A stretch of 64,000 nucleotides of DNA from Serratia grimesii NBRC 13537 (GTDB taxonomy: Bacteria; Pseudomonadota; Gammaproteobacteria; Enterobacterales; Enterobacteriaceae). Location: the NCBI RefSeq assembly GCF_001590905.1, contig NZ_BCTT01000006.1:186001-250000 (forward strand), written 5' to 3'. The position numbers were made by a program, and so were the translations under genes. The notes beneath the pieces are model-generated. The model made no database searches. It was not told where the DNA came from and saw nothing but the letters and a program-made list of their open reading frames with translations. Every line of letters starts with the position of its first letter. The first letter of the stretch is position 1. Positions 54,352 through 64,000 of the stretch are shown here, piece by piece.

Positions 54352-55772
54352 AAATACTCACCCAACGTTGGCGTTCACTGTCGCTGACGCTTCGCAGTGC
54401 CATGCTGTTTGCGCTGGTCGCGGCATTGGTCGTCAGCGGTGCGGGGTGGTATCTGTATGGTGCGATGCGTCAGGAGATGATCACCCGCAGCGATTTACAG
54501 GTCACCGGTAGGGTCGAGTATTACCGCAATTTGCTTAGTCAGCGTTTCCCTCTCGAGCAGCTGACGGCGAATACCGGGTTGTTTGAAAATATGTTGGGTA
54601 ACGAGCAGGATGTGCTGATTTTTCAACAGCCGGGACAAAAGCCGTTAATCAATGTTAACCCCGCCAAACTGAGCCTGCCGCCGATCACACCAACGCCCAT
54701 TGATACACCGCAACGGTTGAGTGCGGTACAAAGTGGGCAGACGGCACAAGGTGTGCCATTACGCGTCGCGTCGGCGCTTATCAAGCTGGAAGACGGTAAC
54801 CTGCTGCAAATCTCGGCTGCCCACGTGATGATCAACGAACAGAAGATGCTGGCGCGTTACCTTTGGCGGATAGTGGCGGCTGTTATTGTGGCATTTATCT
54901 TGATCGCGTTGCTAGGGTATTGGGTGATGAGGCGCGGATTACAACCGCTCTGGCGTATGGCGGCTCAGGCAGCAGTGATAACGCCCAATACGCTGTCGAC
55001 CCGTCTGAGTGAACAAGGGGTACCGAAGGAACTGCAACAGTTGACCCGTTCGTTCAACGCCATGCTCGATCGTCTGAACGAAGGTTATCAGCGCCTGACT
55101 CAGTTTTCCGCCGATTTAGCGCATGAAATTCGTACTCCAGTGGGTGCACTGATGGGGCATTGTCAGGTGGCGTTGTATCAGTCACGCAGCGTGGAAGAGT
55201 ATGAAACTCTACTGTCGAATAACATGGATGAACTGGAACGCATTTCCCGCATGGTGGAAAACATTCTGTTTTTGGCGCGTGCCGGTGAGGGGCAGGCGGT
55301 ACTGAACTATAGCCGTCTCGACGTGGCAAAAGAGTTGCAGCGGGTAGCCGACTATTTCGAAGGCTTGGCGGAGGAGCGCGGGATTACGTTGGTTTGTCAG
55401 GGAGAAGGGCACTTGCTGGCCGACGCCATGTTGTTCCAGCGCGCCTTGAGCAATCTGGTATCTAATGCTGTGCGTTATGCCGACGAAAACAGCCGGATAC
55501 GGTTACGGGTTGACGTTCAAGCGACTGGAGAAGTCGCGATACAGGTGGTTAATCAGGGGCCGCCGATTGCACCGGCTCATAGGGATAAGCTGTTTGATCG
55601 TTTCTACCGTGCTGATGCTGCCCGCAGTGCCGGTAACCACGCCAGCGGTTTGGGGCTGGCAATTGTCCGGGCGATCATGACGCTGCATGGCGGTACGGCG
55701 ATCGTCCACTGCACTGAATATGATAAATCTGCACGTATTGTTTTCAGTCTGGTATTTCCTGTCTCAGAGTAA
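54348..55772 (+). CDS. sensor histidine kinase (CusS/HprS-like)
   Basis: A 474-residue inner-membrane kinase. N-terminal and central membrane helices ([37 protein letters not shown]) bracket a periplasmic sensor domain of about 130 residues, followed by HAMP. The H-box is [18 protein letters not shown], the N-box [11 protein letters not shown], the F-box DRFYRAD, and the G-box [13 protein letters not shown]. It phosphorylates the regulator encoded just before it. The stimulus is unknown: metal or oxidative stress by family, hence link to the divergent molybdoenzyme module. Confidence 0.9.
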   Translation: MKILTQRWRSLSLTLRSAMLFALVAALVVSGAGWYLYGAMRQEMITRSDLQVTGRVEYYRNLLSQRFPLEQLTANTGLFENMLGNEQDVLIFQQPGQKPLINVNPAKLSLPPITPTPIDTPQRLSAVQSGQTAQGVPLRVASALIKLEDGNLLQISAAHVMINEQKMLARYLWRIVAAVIVAFILIALLGYWVMRRGLQPLWRMAAQAAVITPNTLSTRLSEQGVPKELQQLTRSFNAMLDRLNEGYQRLTQFSADLAHEIRTPVGALMGHCQVALYQSRSVEEYETLLSNNMDELERISRMVENILFLARAGEGQAVLNYSRLDVAKELQRVADYFEGLAEERGITLVCQGEGHLLADAMLFQRALSNLVSNAVRYADENSRIRLRVDVQATGEVAIQVVNQGPPIAPAHRDKLFDRFYRADAARSAGNHASGLGLAIVRAIMTLHGGTAIVHCTEYDKSARIVFSLVFPVSE

Positions 55773-56320
55773 TGTATTCCCTGTATTCATGCGTTTACGT
55801 GATACTCATCTGAAGCCATTAGGCGGAACTGATATCGTATTTTATTCGTAACTATTTCCTTTCATTTTCCTCGCAGTTTGCTAAATCACCACCGAATCAA
55901 AAGATGAATCCTGCCTTTTATCGCATAAATTTCGCGTTTTAACGCTGATTTTTGGGCTGAATCCAATGTGGTCAAAATTCACCTTTCATTACTTTCCTAT
56001 TAAAAGTACTTGCATTAAATGAATGGTGAGGATTTTTAGCTTAAAGGTGGTAATTTACAAAACAAAAAACTAACTTTAAGTTATTTTACATATAAATATA
56101 TCAATGATAGTGATGTTTGTATAATCTTTGGTTAAGGCTTATGAGAAAAATCTTATATCAAATGCGATAAGGTGGAAAAACATCTAATTTTGGCGTTAAT
56201 TGATAGTCATTGTCGTTGAGGGCCACACTTTGAAAATCAACCTGATTAAATATTGATTAATGTTCTATTAACATTTAGCGCCAGGCGATAAATAATCACT
56301 AGAGTGAAACCTGTGAAAAA
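55773..56320. other. AT-rich intergenic region before the ecp regulators
   Basis: A 548-base stretch, clearly more AT-rich than the rest of the window. Three TTCCT pentamers (55856, 55867, 55994) are present, the core of the E. coli EcpR box, but a pentamer is too short to support a site. No open reading frame with coding character is seen. It probably holds the promoter of the winged-helix regulator. Confidence 0.5.
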
Positions 56321-57160
56321 ATGAAATATAGATTAAACGATCACATAATTTTTGATGCGGATACGGGTACCCTGAGCCTGACGGAGTTCTCTGATGATCC
56401 AATCTCTATTTCCAACCCTTCAAAGCGATTGCTGCTGCTATTGCTTGCACATCACGGTGAGGCCGTTAGCCGTGACGTGATATTCAAGAAGGTTTGGGAC
56501 GATTACGGGATGGTTTCAGGTAACAATAATCTTAACCAATGTGTGAGTAAGTTACGTCGGGTAATTAAAAACCTGGGTATTGAGGATGAGGTAATCGCTA
56601 CCGTCCCCAAGGTGGGTTTTATGTTGCGCTATGAAATTATGGTTGAGTCTTGCGAAGGGCCTGAAAGCCGGCCACCGGACGTAGAAATACCCTTCACTCC
56701 GCGCATATCACCCAAACCGGAAATAACGCACTCAACAAAAGATATTGAAAGAGAGGGGGCAGTGTATGCCGGCTACTCTTTACGCTGGTGGGCGATAGCT
56801 AGCGTCGTCGCGTTAGGGGTGATCATGCTGGTGGCTGGGATCACGACCTACCTTTCTGGCTCGATTGCCCGACAGGAAATCTATCTGGGTAAAGCCAACA
56901 GCTGTAAGGTGTTTATGTCTATGCCGGGGGCTTCGACTATGGTCGGTACAGGTCTAAGCCGCGATATTCTGGCTTATGCCGGTATGCAGGCGGCAGAATG
57001 CAACGGTGACGAGTTTTTGCTGGTAGTGCGCAGTAATCAGGTACGCTCATACATTTCCGGCATTTCCCGACTATTTGTTCTGCGCTGCCGCATTTTGCGT
57101 GAGCACAGGGTAGAGGTTTGTTCAGGTCTTGAAAGCGACAACGCAGCAATTATCAATTAA
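56321..57160 (+). CDS. membrane-anchored winged-helix regulator, CadC/ToxR-like
   Basis: A 279-residue protein. The N-terminal OmpR-type winged helix (PSKRLLLLLLAHHGEAVSRD, NNLNQCVSKLRRVIKNLGIE, IATVPKVGFMLRY) is followed by a linker of about 45 residues. One membrane helix (WWAIASVVALGVIMLVAGIT) and a C-terminal periplasmic domain of about 95 residues with several cysteines complete it. This is the CadC/ToxR layout, in which a periplasmic signal controls DNA binding without phosphorylation. It precedes the ecp pilus operon and a LuxR-type gene. It uses a lower-GC composition than the core genes. The signal is unknown. Confidence 0.82.
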   Translation: MKYRLNDHIIFDADTGTLSLTEFSDDPISISNPSKRLLLLLLAHHGEAVSRDVIFKKVWDDYGMVSGNNNLNQCVSKLRRVIKNLGIEDEVIATVPKVGFMLRYEIMVESCEGPESRPPDVEIPFTPRISPKPEITHSTKDIEREGAVYAGYSLRWWAIASVVALGVIMLVAGITTYLSGSIARQEIYLGKANSCKVFMSMPGASTMVGTGLSRDILAYAGMQAAECNGDEFLLVVRSNQVRSYISGISRLFVLRCRILREHRVEVCSGLESDNAAIIN

Positions 57161-57365
57161 TCATTAATCGGTGTCAGGATGAACGCCGCCCCGGGGGAAA
57201 GGAATATGCCGCCAATATTATTACCGTAATATTAAATACTTAACTTTCGCCTTTTGGTTAATAATGCAGCATTTATTCGACGCAAGTCTTATATTCTGTT
57301 AACCGGCAATGTCTAAAATTTCCGCTTCAATCGCTACTTTTATACCTAATTTATGGTAATGGATT

Positions 57366-57995
57366 ATGACGAATACCACTTTCAGGGAGGCTATTCTCTT
57401 TTTTGAACCCAATCCCTGGGTGAGAAAAGGATTACGGGCACTTATTGATCCCGAGCCGATAGACTATCAATTTGTTCACAGCACAAGGGGAATAGATGCT
57501 GAATTGAAGGAGAATGAGAAGCAAATACTAATTATGGAATTGTATAATGAAAGTGAAAGTTTGTATGATGTATTACGTTACATTCTGACGATAAATGATA
57601 TCTGGCCGAATACATCATTGATAATATTTACGTCAGTGACTAATGCCAGCATATTGACCATTTTGTCTACACACGTGCATTTATCTTTGGTCGCGAAAGA
57701 GGATTCTTTGGATTGTCTGTTTGATGCCATCGCTGCCACTGATACGGGGGCAGGCTATCGTAGCCCGAGTATTAAGGCTGTGCTACATCCATCTGTAGAA
57801 TCGCTTTCTCGCAGTGAATGGCGAATACTGGCAATGATGATTGCCGGCGCCAATCCGCAACGTATTGCCAGCCTTACCCATCGCAGTTACAAAACGGTTA
57901 GCACCCATAAACTGAATATCATGCGCAAGCTGGGCCTTAACCAGGCTGGATTTATGTATTTGATTTTGGCCTTTAGGATCCAACAACCTGTTTGA
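57366..57995 (+). CDS. LuxR-type regulator with degenerate receiver domain (Glu at phosphosite)
   Basis: A 209-residue regulator. The N-terminal half aligns with a receiver domain: FFEPNPWVRKGLRAL replaces the acidic pocket, ILIMELYN puts Glu58 where the phosphoacceptor Asp should be, IIFTS holds the conserved Thr, and LVAKED the conserved Lys. The C-terminal half is a LuxR helix-turn-helix (LSRSEWRILAMMIAGANPQR, SYKTVSTHKLNIMRKLGL). The Glu may mimic constitutive phosphorylation, as with RcsA-like auxiliary regulators. It occupies the place of ecpR before ecpA, but does not resemble E. coli EcpR beyond the helix-turn-helix, so the symbol is withheld. Confidence 0.82.
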   Translation: MTNTTFREAILFFEPNPWVRKGLRALIDPEPIDYQFVHSTRGIDAELKENEKQILIMELYNESESLYDVLRYILTINDIWPNTSLIIFTSVTNASILTILSTHVHLSLVAKEDSLDCLFDAIAATDTGAGYRSPSIKAVLHPSVESLSRSEWRILAMMIAGANPQRIASLTHRSYKTVSTHKLNIMRKLGLNQAGFMYLILAFRIQQPV

Positions 57996-58459
57996 AATCG
58001 GCTGCCGGCATATCTTGTTTTAAGATGGGTCGGCAGCGAATGATATTTCCTGCGTAAGACGACGTATTGATTCTCCTCCCTGCCGTTCTGGCAAAAATTG
58101 ATTTAAATCAAATTAAACATCCTACAAAAAATAATGTGGTCAACCCTATTTTGACTTGGTGCGTCAGTGCGTTTTATATACAGAAAAAGTAGCGCAATTG
58201 GCACGGAAAACAATAAGCATTTTATTCTTACTGAGCTTATCGTCTGGTTTTTTAATGTTAACAAAGGCGATTTAAATATTAATATTGGAATTAAAATCTA
58301 AATATTTGTGATTTGATAGTTAATGATTCTTTTTTGACTTCATGGGGTTAGTATTTCTCTCGTCAGGCAGACTGGCTAAAAGCACTCATGTAAGTGACTG
58401 ACTAAAGCACGTCACGCTAATGGACGCACAATCATTTTAAAGTTGAAGGGAGTTTTACC
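57996..58459. other. ecpA upstream region
   Basis: A 464-base AT-rich interval without a gene. It should contain the ecpA promoter and a long leader. AGGGAG precedes the ecpA ATG by about ten bases. No binding site could be assigned. Confidence 0.5.
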
Positions 58460-59047
58460 ATGAAGAAAATTACACTGGCTTTGGCAATCATTTCAGCCTT
58501 CGCAGCAGTTAGCACGGCACAAGCAGCTGACGTGACTGCTCAAGCGTTGGCGACCTGGTCTGCTACCGCGAAGAAAGACACCACCAGCAAACTGGTTGTT
58601 ACCCCACTCGGCAGTCTGTCTTTCAACTATGCAGAAGGTATTAAGGGCTTTAACAGCCAGAAAGGTCTGTTTGACGTGACCGTGGAAGGGGATGTTACCG
58701 CTACCGCCTTCAAACTGACCTCCAAACTGGTTTCCAACAAATTGACTCAGCTCGACACCTCTGGCTCTACCCTGGACGTTGGCGTGACCTACAACGGGGC
58801 TGCTGTAGAGAAAACGGCTGAAACCACCATGATCGACACTTCTGCCGGCATCCTGGGCGGTAACCTGAGCGCATTGTCTAACGCTTACGACAAAGCTTCT
58901 CGTACCAGTGCACAAGATCAATTCACCTTTAGCATCATCGGTGCTACCTCAGACGGCACCACTGCCGTGACTGACTTCAGCGCTCTGCCAGAGGGTATCT
59001 GGAGTGGTGATGTGAGCGTCGAGTTCAACGCTACCTGGACAGCTTGA
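58460..59047 (+). CDS. ecpA: common pilus major subunit EcpA (MatB)
   Basis: A 195-residue secreted pilin. It has a signal peptide ([16 protein letters not shown]) and a mature start [20 protein letters not shown] almost identical to E. coli EcpA. The blocks [20 protein letters not shown] and [20 protein letters not shown] also match. EcpA polymers make the common pilus, used for adhesion and biofilm. Codon usage is strongly biased, fitting high expression. It is followed by an intercistronic hairpin before ecpB. Confidence 0.96.
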   Translation: MKKITLALAIISAFAAVSTAQAADVTAQALATWSATAKKDTTSKLVVTPLGSLSFNYAEGIKGFNSQKGLFDVTVEGDVTATAFKLTSKLVSNKLTQLDTSGSTLDVGVTYNGAAVEKTAETTMIDTSAGILGGNLSALSNAYDKASRTSAQDQFTFSIIGATSDGTTAVTDFSALPEGIWSGDVSVEFNATWTA

Positions 59048-59080
59048 TCCCTTAAGCTGCCACAGCAAAACAGGGAGGCA

Positions 59081-59116
59081 CCCCTAATATTGGCGACATA
59101 CGTACAGTATTAGGGG
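59081..59116 (+). terminator. intercistronic hairpin between ecpA and ecpB
   Basis: CCCCTAATA and TATTAGGGG form a perfect 9-bp stem around an 18-base loop. There is no T-run, so it is more likely an RNA-stabilising or partial-termination structure that keeps ecpA mRNA in excess over the assembly genes. Confidence 0.6.
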
Positions 59117-59244
59117 AACCGGGGATGGGCTTTCGATCAGGATGCCCACCTCGGGTTGCCTTGGGTATGTCAATCTCTTGAACGACGGATATTGGTACCC
59201 CTCTATTTTTCATCGCTACTGAAGCATGCTACTGGAATACCGTC

Positions 59245-59904
59245 ATGAAACGCATCGCTCTCCTGTTGTTATCGCTGTCTCAACCTGTTCTTGCGCTTGA
59301 TGTCGGTGAAATTAGCTCTTTCATGCACAGCGATAGCGTGCGTCTGAGTAAAGAAATCAAAAATACCACTGACAGCGGTCGTTTGGTGAACATAAAAATC
59401 GAGCGTATTTCAAGCCCGCTGGAGTCCGGTACCGTGATCGCGATGGGCAGCAAAGATGAAATGTTGCTGTCACCAGCCAGTTTGATATTGCCAGCTAACG
59501 CCAGCGATGTGATTCGCTTCTATTACAAAGGCCCTAACGATAACCAGGAACGCTATTACCGCATCGTCTGGTTTGATCAGGCGCTGAGTGACGTGGGCCA
59601 AAATTCGGCTAAACGCAATGCTGTCGCAACGACGTCGGCGCGTATTGGCACCATTTTGGTTGTGGCGCCAAGACAGGATCAATTCAACTATCAGTTTACC
59701 AACGGCCAGATAAAAAACAGCGGTAACGCCACCTTCAAGGTGGTCGCCTACGGTAACTGCCGCAACAAGAAAGACGGTAATGACTGCAAGGAAAACTACT
59801 TTGTCATGCCGGGTAAGACACGCGGTTTTAGCAAAGTGGACGTCACCGATAAAAAAGGCCGCATAGCCCTGTGGCATGGCGAGCAGTTTATTCCGGTGAA
59901 GTAG
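59245..59904 (+). CDS. ecpB: common pilus periplasmic chaperone EcpB
   Basis: A 219-residue PapD-like chaperone with a signal peptide ([17 protein letters not shown]). It has an Ig-like fold ([30 protein letters not shown]) and a Cys pair in [16 protein letters not shown]. It folds EcpA and EcpD subunits in the periplasm. It lies 197 bases after ecpA and 68 bases before the usher gene. Length is close to E. coli EcpB. Confidence 0.9.
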   Translation: MKRIALLLLSLSQPVLALDVGEISSFMHSDSVRLSKEIKNTTDSGRLVNIKIERISSPLESGTVIAMGSKDEMLLSPASLILPANASDVIRFYYKGPNDNQERYYRIVWFDQALSDVGQNSAKRNAVATTSARIGTILVVAPRQDQFNYQFTNGQIKNSGNATFKVVAYGNCRNKKDGNDCKENYFVMPGKTRGFSKVDVTDKKGRIALWHGEQFIPVK

Positions 59905-59972
59905 CGCAGAGCATGATCCACTTTGAGGTCAATGCGGAACGGGACTCATAAAAAGAACTCAGGGAGTGGGAC

Positions 59973-62507
59973 GTGAAAGATGCGCTGGATACTGTGCTGT
60001 TGAAAATGTTGTTTGCCACTGGTGCGATATTGCTCCCCGCAGTGTTGTTACCGGGCCAATCCGTGATTGCTGCTGGGCTGACTCAAATTGATGGTGTGTT
60101 GATCCCGCAAACCTTCAGTCTGGCGTTACGGGAGGGTATGAGCATCCCGTTATTGCTGCACTTTGAAAAAAACAGCGGTGTAAAAGACGATATTCGAATC
60201 GGCCATGCTTTCTTGTACCTGGATAACAATCATCTAAAAATCCGCCAGGTCACACTGGAAGACGGTGATGAGGGTACGCCGCTGACCGCAGAGACCATCA
60301 AGCAACTGCAACTGCTGCAGGATGTGGAATTTGACCAAAAGCAGCGTATCGCCCTGACCGAAGATGCGTGGTTGGCGCTGGATTTTCGTCAGCTTAATTT
60401 GCAATTGGTAGTGAAAGAGTCCGCGATGGGAACCTTGCTGCGTGCGCGCTCTAGCGATATCGGCGCATCCAGCGTGGATGCCATCAGTAGTACGCTGGAC
60501 TATAACTTCGGGGTTTATGATAACCGTACCCGCGCCAGTGAAGGGAATACATCCAGTTATTTATCGCTCAACAGTGTTACTGCCCTACGTGAGCATCATG
60601 TGGAAGTGAACGGCTCAGTGTATGGCATCGGCAGCGGTGATGAGAATGCCACACTGTATAAAGTGATGTATGAACGCGATTTTGCCGGACGCCGTTTTGC
60701 CGCTGGGATGCTCGATAGCTGGAATTTACAATCGCTGGGGCCTGTTACCACCGTCAACTCCAGCAAGATTTACGGCATGTCTTATGGCAATCGTGCCAAC
60801 TCTACCGTTTTCGATAATAGCCAGTCGCTGACGCCAATCGTGGCGTTTTTCCCCTCGGCAGGCGAAGTACATTTATCCCGTGATGGACGGTTGCTGAGCG
60901 TGCAGAACTTTGCCATGGGTAACCATGAAGTAGACACCGGCAATTTGCCCTACGGTATTTATGATGTTGAAGTCGAAGTGGTGGCCAACGGCAGGGTGAT
61001 AGACAAGCGGATACAGCGGGTGAACAAATTATTTAGCCCTAACCGTGGTACCAACGCACCTTTGGCGTGGCAGTTTTGGGGCGGAATGATCCGCATGGAT
61101 GATTGGCGTGGTGATGGCCAGCGTCATCGACCGGCAAAAGATTCTTATCTGATCGGTGCTTCCGCAACCGGTAACCTGCATACGTTGAACTGGGCGTTGT
61201 CCGGTTACTCGTTTGACAGCAATGCCGTTGGCGAAAGCCGTCTCAGCGTACCGCTGAGCGAGTCTATTCAGTTCAATGTGCAGAACATGGCGGCGTCTGA
61301 CAGCTCCTGGAGCATGGTCAATAGCGTTAGCGCTGCGCTACCCGGCGGTTTTAGTAGCCTGTGGGTCAACCAGGAAAAAACGGTGATCGGTGACAAGTTG
61401 CTGCAAAACGATGCGCATAATCGCGCCATCGGCGGCACGATGAACTTTGGTGCGCTTTGGTCACCGCTTGGGAGTTTAAGCCTCAGTTACAACGACGATA
61501 AAAAGAACGATAGCCATTATTACAACGCAGATTATTACCAGAATATTTTCACCGGCCGTTTCGGCACGCTGGGCGTGCGTGCCGGGGTACAGCGTTATAA
61601 CAACGGCGGTAACCGTTCCAATACCGGAAAATACGTCGCTCTGGATTTCACACTGCCGATGGGCAACTGGCTCAGTGCTGGGGTTTCAAACCAGAACGGT
61701 TACACCACTGCCAATCTGGCCGCACGTAAAGACATTCAAAACGGACCGATCCGCACCGTCGGGGCCAACTTGTCGCGTGCAATTTCCGGTGATACACACG
61801 GCGATAATAGCGTGAACGGCGGTGCTTATGCGCGTTTTGACACCAAGTATTCTACCGGTACGGTCAACGTCAGCAGCTCTGCCGACGGTTATGTTAACTC
61901 AAGCTTGAGTGCCAGCGGCAGTGTTGGTTGGCAGGGGCGTGATATTGCGGCCAGCGGTAGGAATGAGGGCAATGCAGGCATCATCTTTAACACCGGTATT
62001 GAAAACGACGGCATGCTAACTGCCCGGGTGGACGGGCGGACAGTGAAGCTGACCGGCAATAAGAACTATGTCCCTCTATCGCCTTATGGCCAGTACGAAG
62101 TCGAACTGATGAACAATAAAAACTCGGCAGAAAGCTTTGATATTGTCACGAAGCGTAAGAGCAAGCTGACCTTGTATCCAGGCAACGTAGCGGTGATCTC
62201 GCCGGAAATTAAACAGATGGTGACGGTGTTCGGCCGTATCAAAGCCGAAGATGGAACGTTGCTGGCTAACGCCTACATCAAAAATCATATCGGCCGTACC
62301 CGCACCGATGAAAAAGGCGAATTTATCATGGACGTCGATAAGAAATTCCCGGTGATCGACTTTACCCACAGCGGTGATCAAAGCTGCGAAGTGGGTCTGG
62401 ACTTGAGTAAGGCGCAAGGCGCCGTTTGGGTCGGTGACGTGATTTGCATTGGGCTGAAAACCTACGCCGGCAATCTGCAAGCAGGAGAAATGACCAATGA
62501 AGGTTAA
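59973..62507 (+). CDS. ecpC: common pilus outer-membrane usher EcpC
   Basis: An 844-residue usher, similar in length to E. coli EcpC (about 841). The N-terminal hydrophobic stretch ([20 protein letters not shown]) serves as signal peptide, followed by a long beta-rich barrel and a C-terminal carboxypeptidase-regulatory-like domain ([20 protein letters not shown]). The GTG start at 59973 has AGGGAG six bases upstream. It overlaps ecpD by eleven bases. It exports and assembles EcpA/EcpD. Confidence 0.92.
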   Translation: MKDALDTVLLKMLFATGAILLPAVLLPGQSVIAAGLTQIDGVLIPQTFSLALREGMSIPLLLHFEKNSGVKDDIRIGHAFLYLDNNHLKIRQVTLEDGDEGTPLTAETIKQLQLLQDVEFDQKQRIALTEDAWLALDFRQLNLQLVVKESAMGTLLRARSSDIGASSVDAISSTLDYNFGVYDNRTRASEGNTSSYLSLNSVTALREHHVEVNGSVYGIGSGDENATLYKVMYERDFAGRRFAAGMLDSWNLQSLGPVTTVNSSKIYGMSYGNRANSTVFDNSQSLTPIVAFFPSAGEVHLSRDGRLLSVQNFAMGNHEVDTGNLPYGIYDVEVEVVANGRVIDKRIQRVNKLFSPNRGTNAPLAWQFWGGMIRMDDWRGDGQRHRPAKDSYLIGASATGNLHTLNWALSGYSFDSNAVGESRLSVPLSESIQFNVQNMAASDSSWSMVNSVSAALPGGFSSLWVNQEKTVIGDKLLQNDAHNRAIGGTMNFGALWSPLGSLSLSYNDDKKNDSHYYNADYYQNIFTGRFGTLGVRAGVQRYNNGGNRSNTGKYVALDFTLPMGNWLSAGVSNQNGYTTANLAARKDIQNGPIRTVGANLSRAISGDTHGDNSVNGGAYARFDTKYSTGTVNVSSSADGYVNSSLSASGSVGWQGRDIAASGRNEGNAGIIFNTGIENDGMLTARVDGRTVKLTGNKNYVPLSPYGQYEVELMNNKNSAESFDIVTKRKSKLTLYPGNVAVISPEIKQMVTVFGRIKAEDGTLLANAYIKNHIGRTRTDEKGEFIMDVDKKFPVIDFTHSGDQSCEVGLDLSKAQGAVWVGDVICIGLKTYAGNLQAGEMTNEG

Positions 62508-64000
62508 GGCTACGTTGTTGCTCATGCTGATGGCTGCATTTCCACTGCAGGCGGTGAACGTCACCAACTGGCCTGATGCCGCGACAGTGAAGTTTGTATT
62601 CGTCGAGAACAACGCTGACGATAATTTTTTTGTCACCCCCGCAGGGGCGTTGGACCCGCGCATGACAGGCGCCAATAAATGGACCGGGCTAAAATACGGC
62701 GGGTCCGGCACTATCTATCAGCAAAGCCTGGGTTATGTGGATAACGGCTACAACACGGGGCTGTCGGCGAACAACCGCTTTGACATGTGGTTGGAAAATG
62801 CGCCGATCAAGAATCCGTTCCTCGGGCTGCGCTGCATTAACTGGTATTCAGGTTGTAATATGGATACCAGTCTGATTTTGCCGCAAAGCACCGATGAAAA
62901 GGGGTTTTATGGGGCAGTGGTGACTTCTGGTGGGGCCAAATGGATGCACGGTATGATGTCACCGAGCTTCTATCAATATTTGAAGCAATTGGCAGCGGGT
63001 GATGCATTTAGCATGGAGATCAATAGCTGTCAGTCTCCCGATGTTTACGATGCCAGTAACGGGGAACGTTGCCAAAATCAAGCCAGAGGCAACTGGTATA
63101 AACGTACCGTGACCCACAGCAAGGCAGCCCATTTGCGTTTTATCAATACCAACGCGGTGTCGGAAGTGTTCGTCAACAGCGATGGCGTGCCGATCATCGG
63201 TGAGGGTAATGCCGATTGCAAAAATCAGACTATCGGCTCACGCACTGGCATCATGTGTAAAATGGTCAGTTACGATCTGCAGACCGACGGCAGCGTCAGT
63301 AATACCTCCATTCATGTGTTTCCGGCGATCAACAATGCCGCGCTGACGTCGGCGGTTAACGCGGCTGACTTGCAGTTCAGCCTGAACGGCAATAGCTGGA
63401 AAAATACCTCAGGAACAGGCAGCTATTACACCTTTAACGAGCTGAAGAGTAGCAACGCGATCTACGTCTTTTTCGGCAGTAATTTCTTTAAACAGATGGT
63501 GAAACTGGGTATTTCCGACAGTGGCACCCGTGAATTAATTAATTTCCGTTTTCAAAATACGACCTCGCCGGAATCTGGCTGGTATGAGTTTTCCACCTCT
63601 AATCAGCTCATCATCAAACCACGTGATTTCAGCATCAGCATCATCGCTGATGACTTCGACAACCGTCCCTATCGGGAGGGCTATGTCGGTGCAACAGAGC
63701 CGCCGCTGGAGTTCGGTTATATCGTTACTACCAGCGCGAAGACGGCTGCCGATCAAGTGAGAGTGATGGCTACCGGGCCGACGCAGGTCATCAACGGAGT
63801 GAGTTATTGCGTGTTTTCCTCGGCGGATAGTCAGACACGGGTTCCGTTCCCTGCGACGCTAAGCATAACCACCAGCACTAACAGCGAACAACGCTATGAC
63901 GCCGGTTGCGATGGACAGTGGCATGACATGACCAATGCGCTATGGAGCAGCACGCCGTGGAATGACATTTCCGGTGAGGTTGGCATCCTGAACAAAACCC
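62497..64000 (+). CDS. ecpD: common pilus tip adhesin EcpD, 3' end outside window
   Basis: ATG at 62497 opens a frame that stays open to the window edge (501 codons; E. coli EcpD has about 547). A signal peptide ([19 protein letters not shown]) precedes [20 protein letters not shown]. The segments [20 protein letters not shown] and [20 protein letters not shown] carry conserved cysteines. EcpD caps the pilus and binds host or surface ligands. The ribosome site AGGAG lies inside the ecpC end, indicating coupling. ecpE is expected just beyond the window. Confidence 0.92.
   Translation, partial: MKVKATLLLMLMAAFPLQAVNVTNWPDAATVKFVFVENNADDNFFVTPAGALDPRMTGANKWTGLKYGGSGTIYQQSLGYVDNGYNTGLSANNRFDMWLENAPIKNPFLGLRCINWYSGCNMDTSLILPQSTDEKGFYGAVVTSGGAKWMHGMMSPSFYQYLKQLAAGDAFSMEINSCQSPDVYDASNGERCQNQARGNWYKRTVTHSKAAHLRFINTNAVSEVFVNSDGVPIIGEGNADCKNQTIGSRTGIMCKMVSYDLQTDGSVSNTSIHVFPAINNAALTSAVNAADLQFSLNGNSWKNTSGTGSYYTFNELKSSNAIYVFFGSNFFKQMVKLGISDSGTRELINFRFQNTTSPESGWYEFSTSNQLIIKPRDFSISIIADDFDNRPYREGYVGATEPPLEFGYIVTTSAKTAADQVRVMATGPTQVINGVSYCVFSSADSQTRVPFPATLSITTSTNSEQRYDAGCDGQWHDMTNALWSSTPWNDISGEVGILNKT

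Noticed and set aside
55856-55998. TTCCT pentamers as EcpR boxes
   Set aside because: Five-base motifs are expected by chance, and the spacing does not match the E. coli paired arrangement.
56195-56225. Fur-box-like GATAGTCATTGTC
   Set aside because: Only partial agreement with the 19-base consensus, and nearby genes have no iron function.
62076-62711. 211-codon minus-strand frame
   Set aside because: Antisense to ecpC/ecpD, which are clearly real; composition not protein-like.
1-64000. CRISPR arrays, tRNA or rRNA genes, insertion sequences, integrases
   Set aside because: Looked for regular direct repeats, cloverleaf-like segments and transposase motifs; none seen.

Overview
The window reads as an enterobacterial chromosome, most likely Serratia or a close Yersiniaceae relative. 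This is inferred from close protein similarity to Escherichia coli across the ybi region (dinG, ybiB, rlmF/ybiN, ybiO, glnHPQ, ybiI, dps, rhtA, ompX), from extra exporter/regulator pairs between those genes, and from a short intergenic repeat beginning TATACCC that resembles repeats I associate with Serratia. No species can be fixed from the sequence alone. No rRNA, tRNA, CRISPR array, prophage or insertion sequence is visible.

Layout. Bases 1-5700 hold the end of a fatty-acid desaturase gene and a complete osmF-yehYXW glycine-betaine/choline-type ABC transporter operon with a leaderless PhnD-like binding protein as last gene. Bases 5700-16600 are a mosaic of divergent regulator/target pairs (SDR with LysR, Fe-S-type winged-helix regulator with an MFS exporter), YedA, a cupin regulator with an acetyltransferase, an e(P4)-type acid phosphatase, a tandem GNAT, a general porin, and a carboxymuconolactone-decarboxylase/tautomerase pair. 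dinG (16682-18880) and ybiB (26502-27461), which are adjacent in E. coli, are separated here by about 7.6 kb of exporters and regulators (Lrp/AsnC, EamA, two MFS, LysR, LysE, XRE/MmyB, PaiB).

Bases 27500-42600 are mostly conserved core: an M3 peptidase, a DUF1471 protein, a flavin reductase, rlmF, a soluble PAS-PAS chemoreceptor, the mechanosensitive channel ybiO, glnHPQ with a recognisable NtrC site and sigma-54-like promoter, ybiI, dps, rhtA and ompX. Bases 42660-51320 hold a nitrilase/LysR pair, a GNAT, and a complete threonate/four-carbon acid sugar catabolic locus (ygbI divergent from ltnD-otnK-otnC-otnI-ygbN) in the same order as E. coli.

Bases 51489-55772 form a compact putative envelope redox module: a Tat-exported lipoprotein-like molybdopterin oxidoreductase, a membrane cytochrome b, a DUF5666-like periplasmic protein, and a divergent OmpR/CusS-type two-component system. 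From 55773 the DNA becomes AT-rich and leads into the common pilus (ecp) operon: ecpA, ecpB, ecpC and the start of ecpD, which runs off the window. In place of a recognisable ecpR there are two unusual regulators: a membrane-anchored CadC/ToxR-like winged-helix protein, and a LuxR-type protein whose receiver domain carries Glu at the phosphoacceptor position. This regulatory pair and the redox module are the best candidates for undescribed biology in the window.
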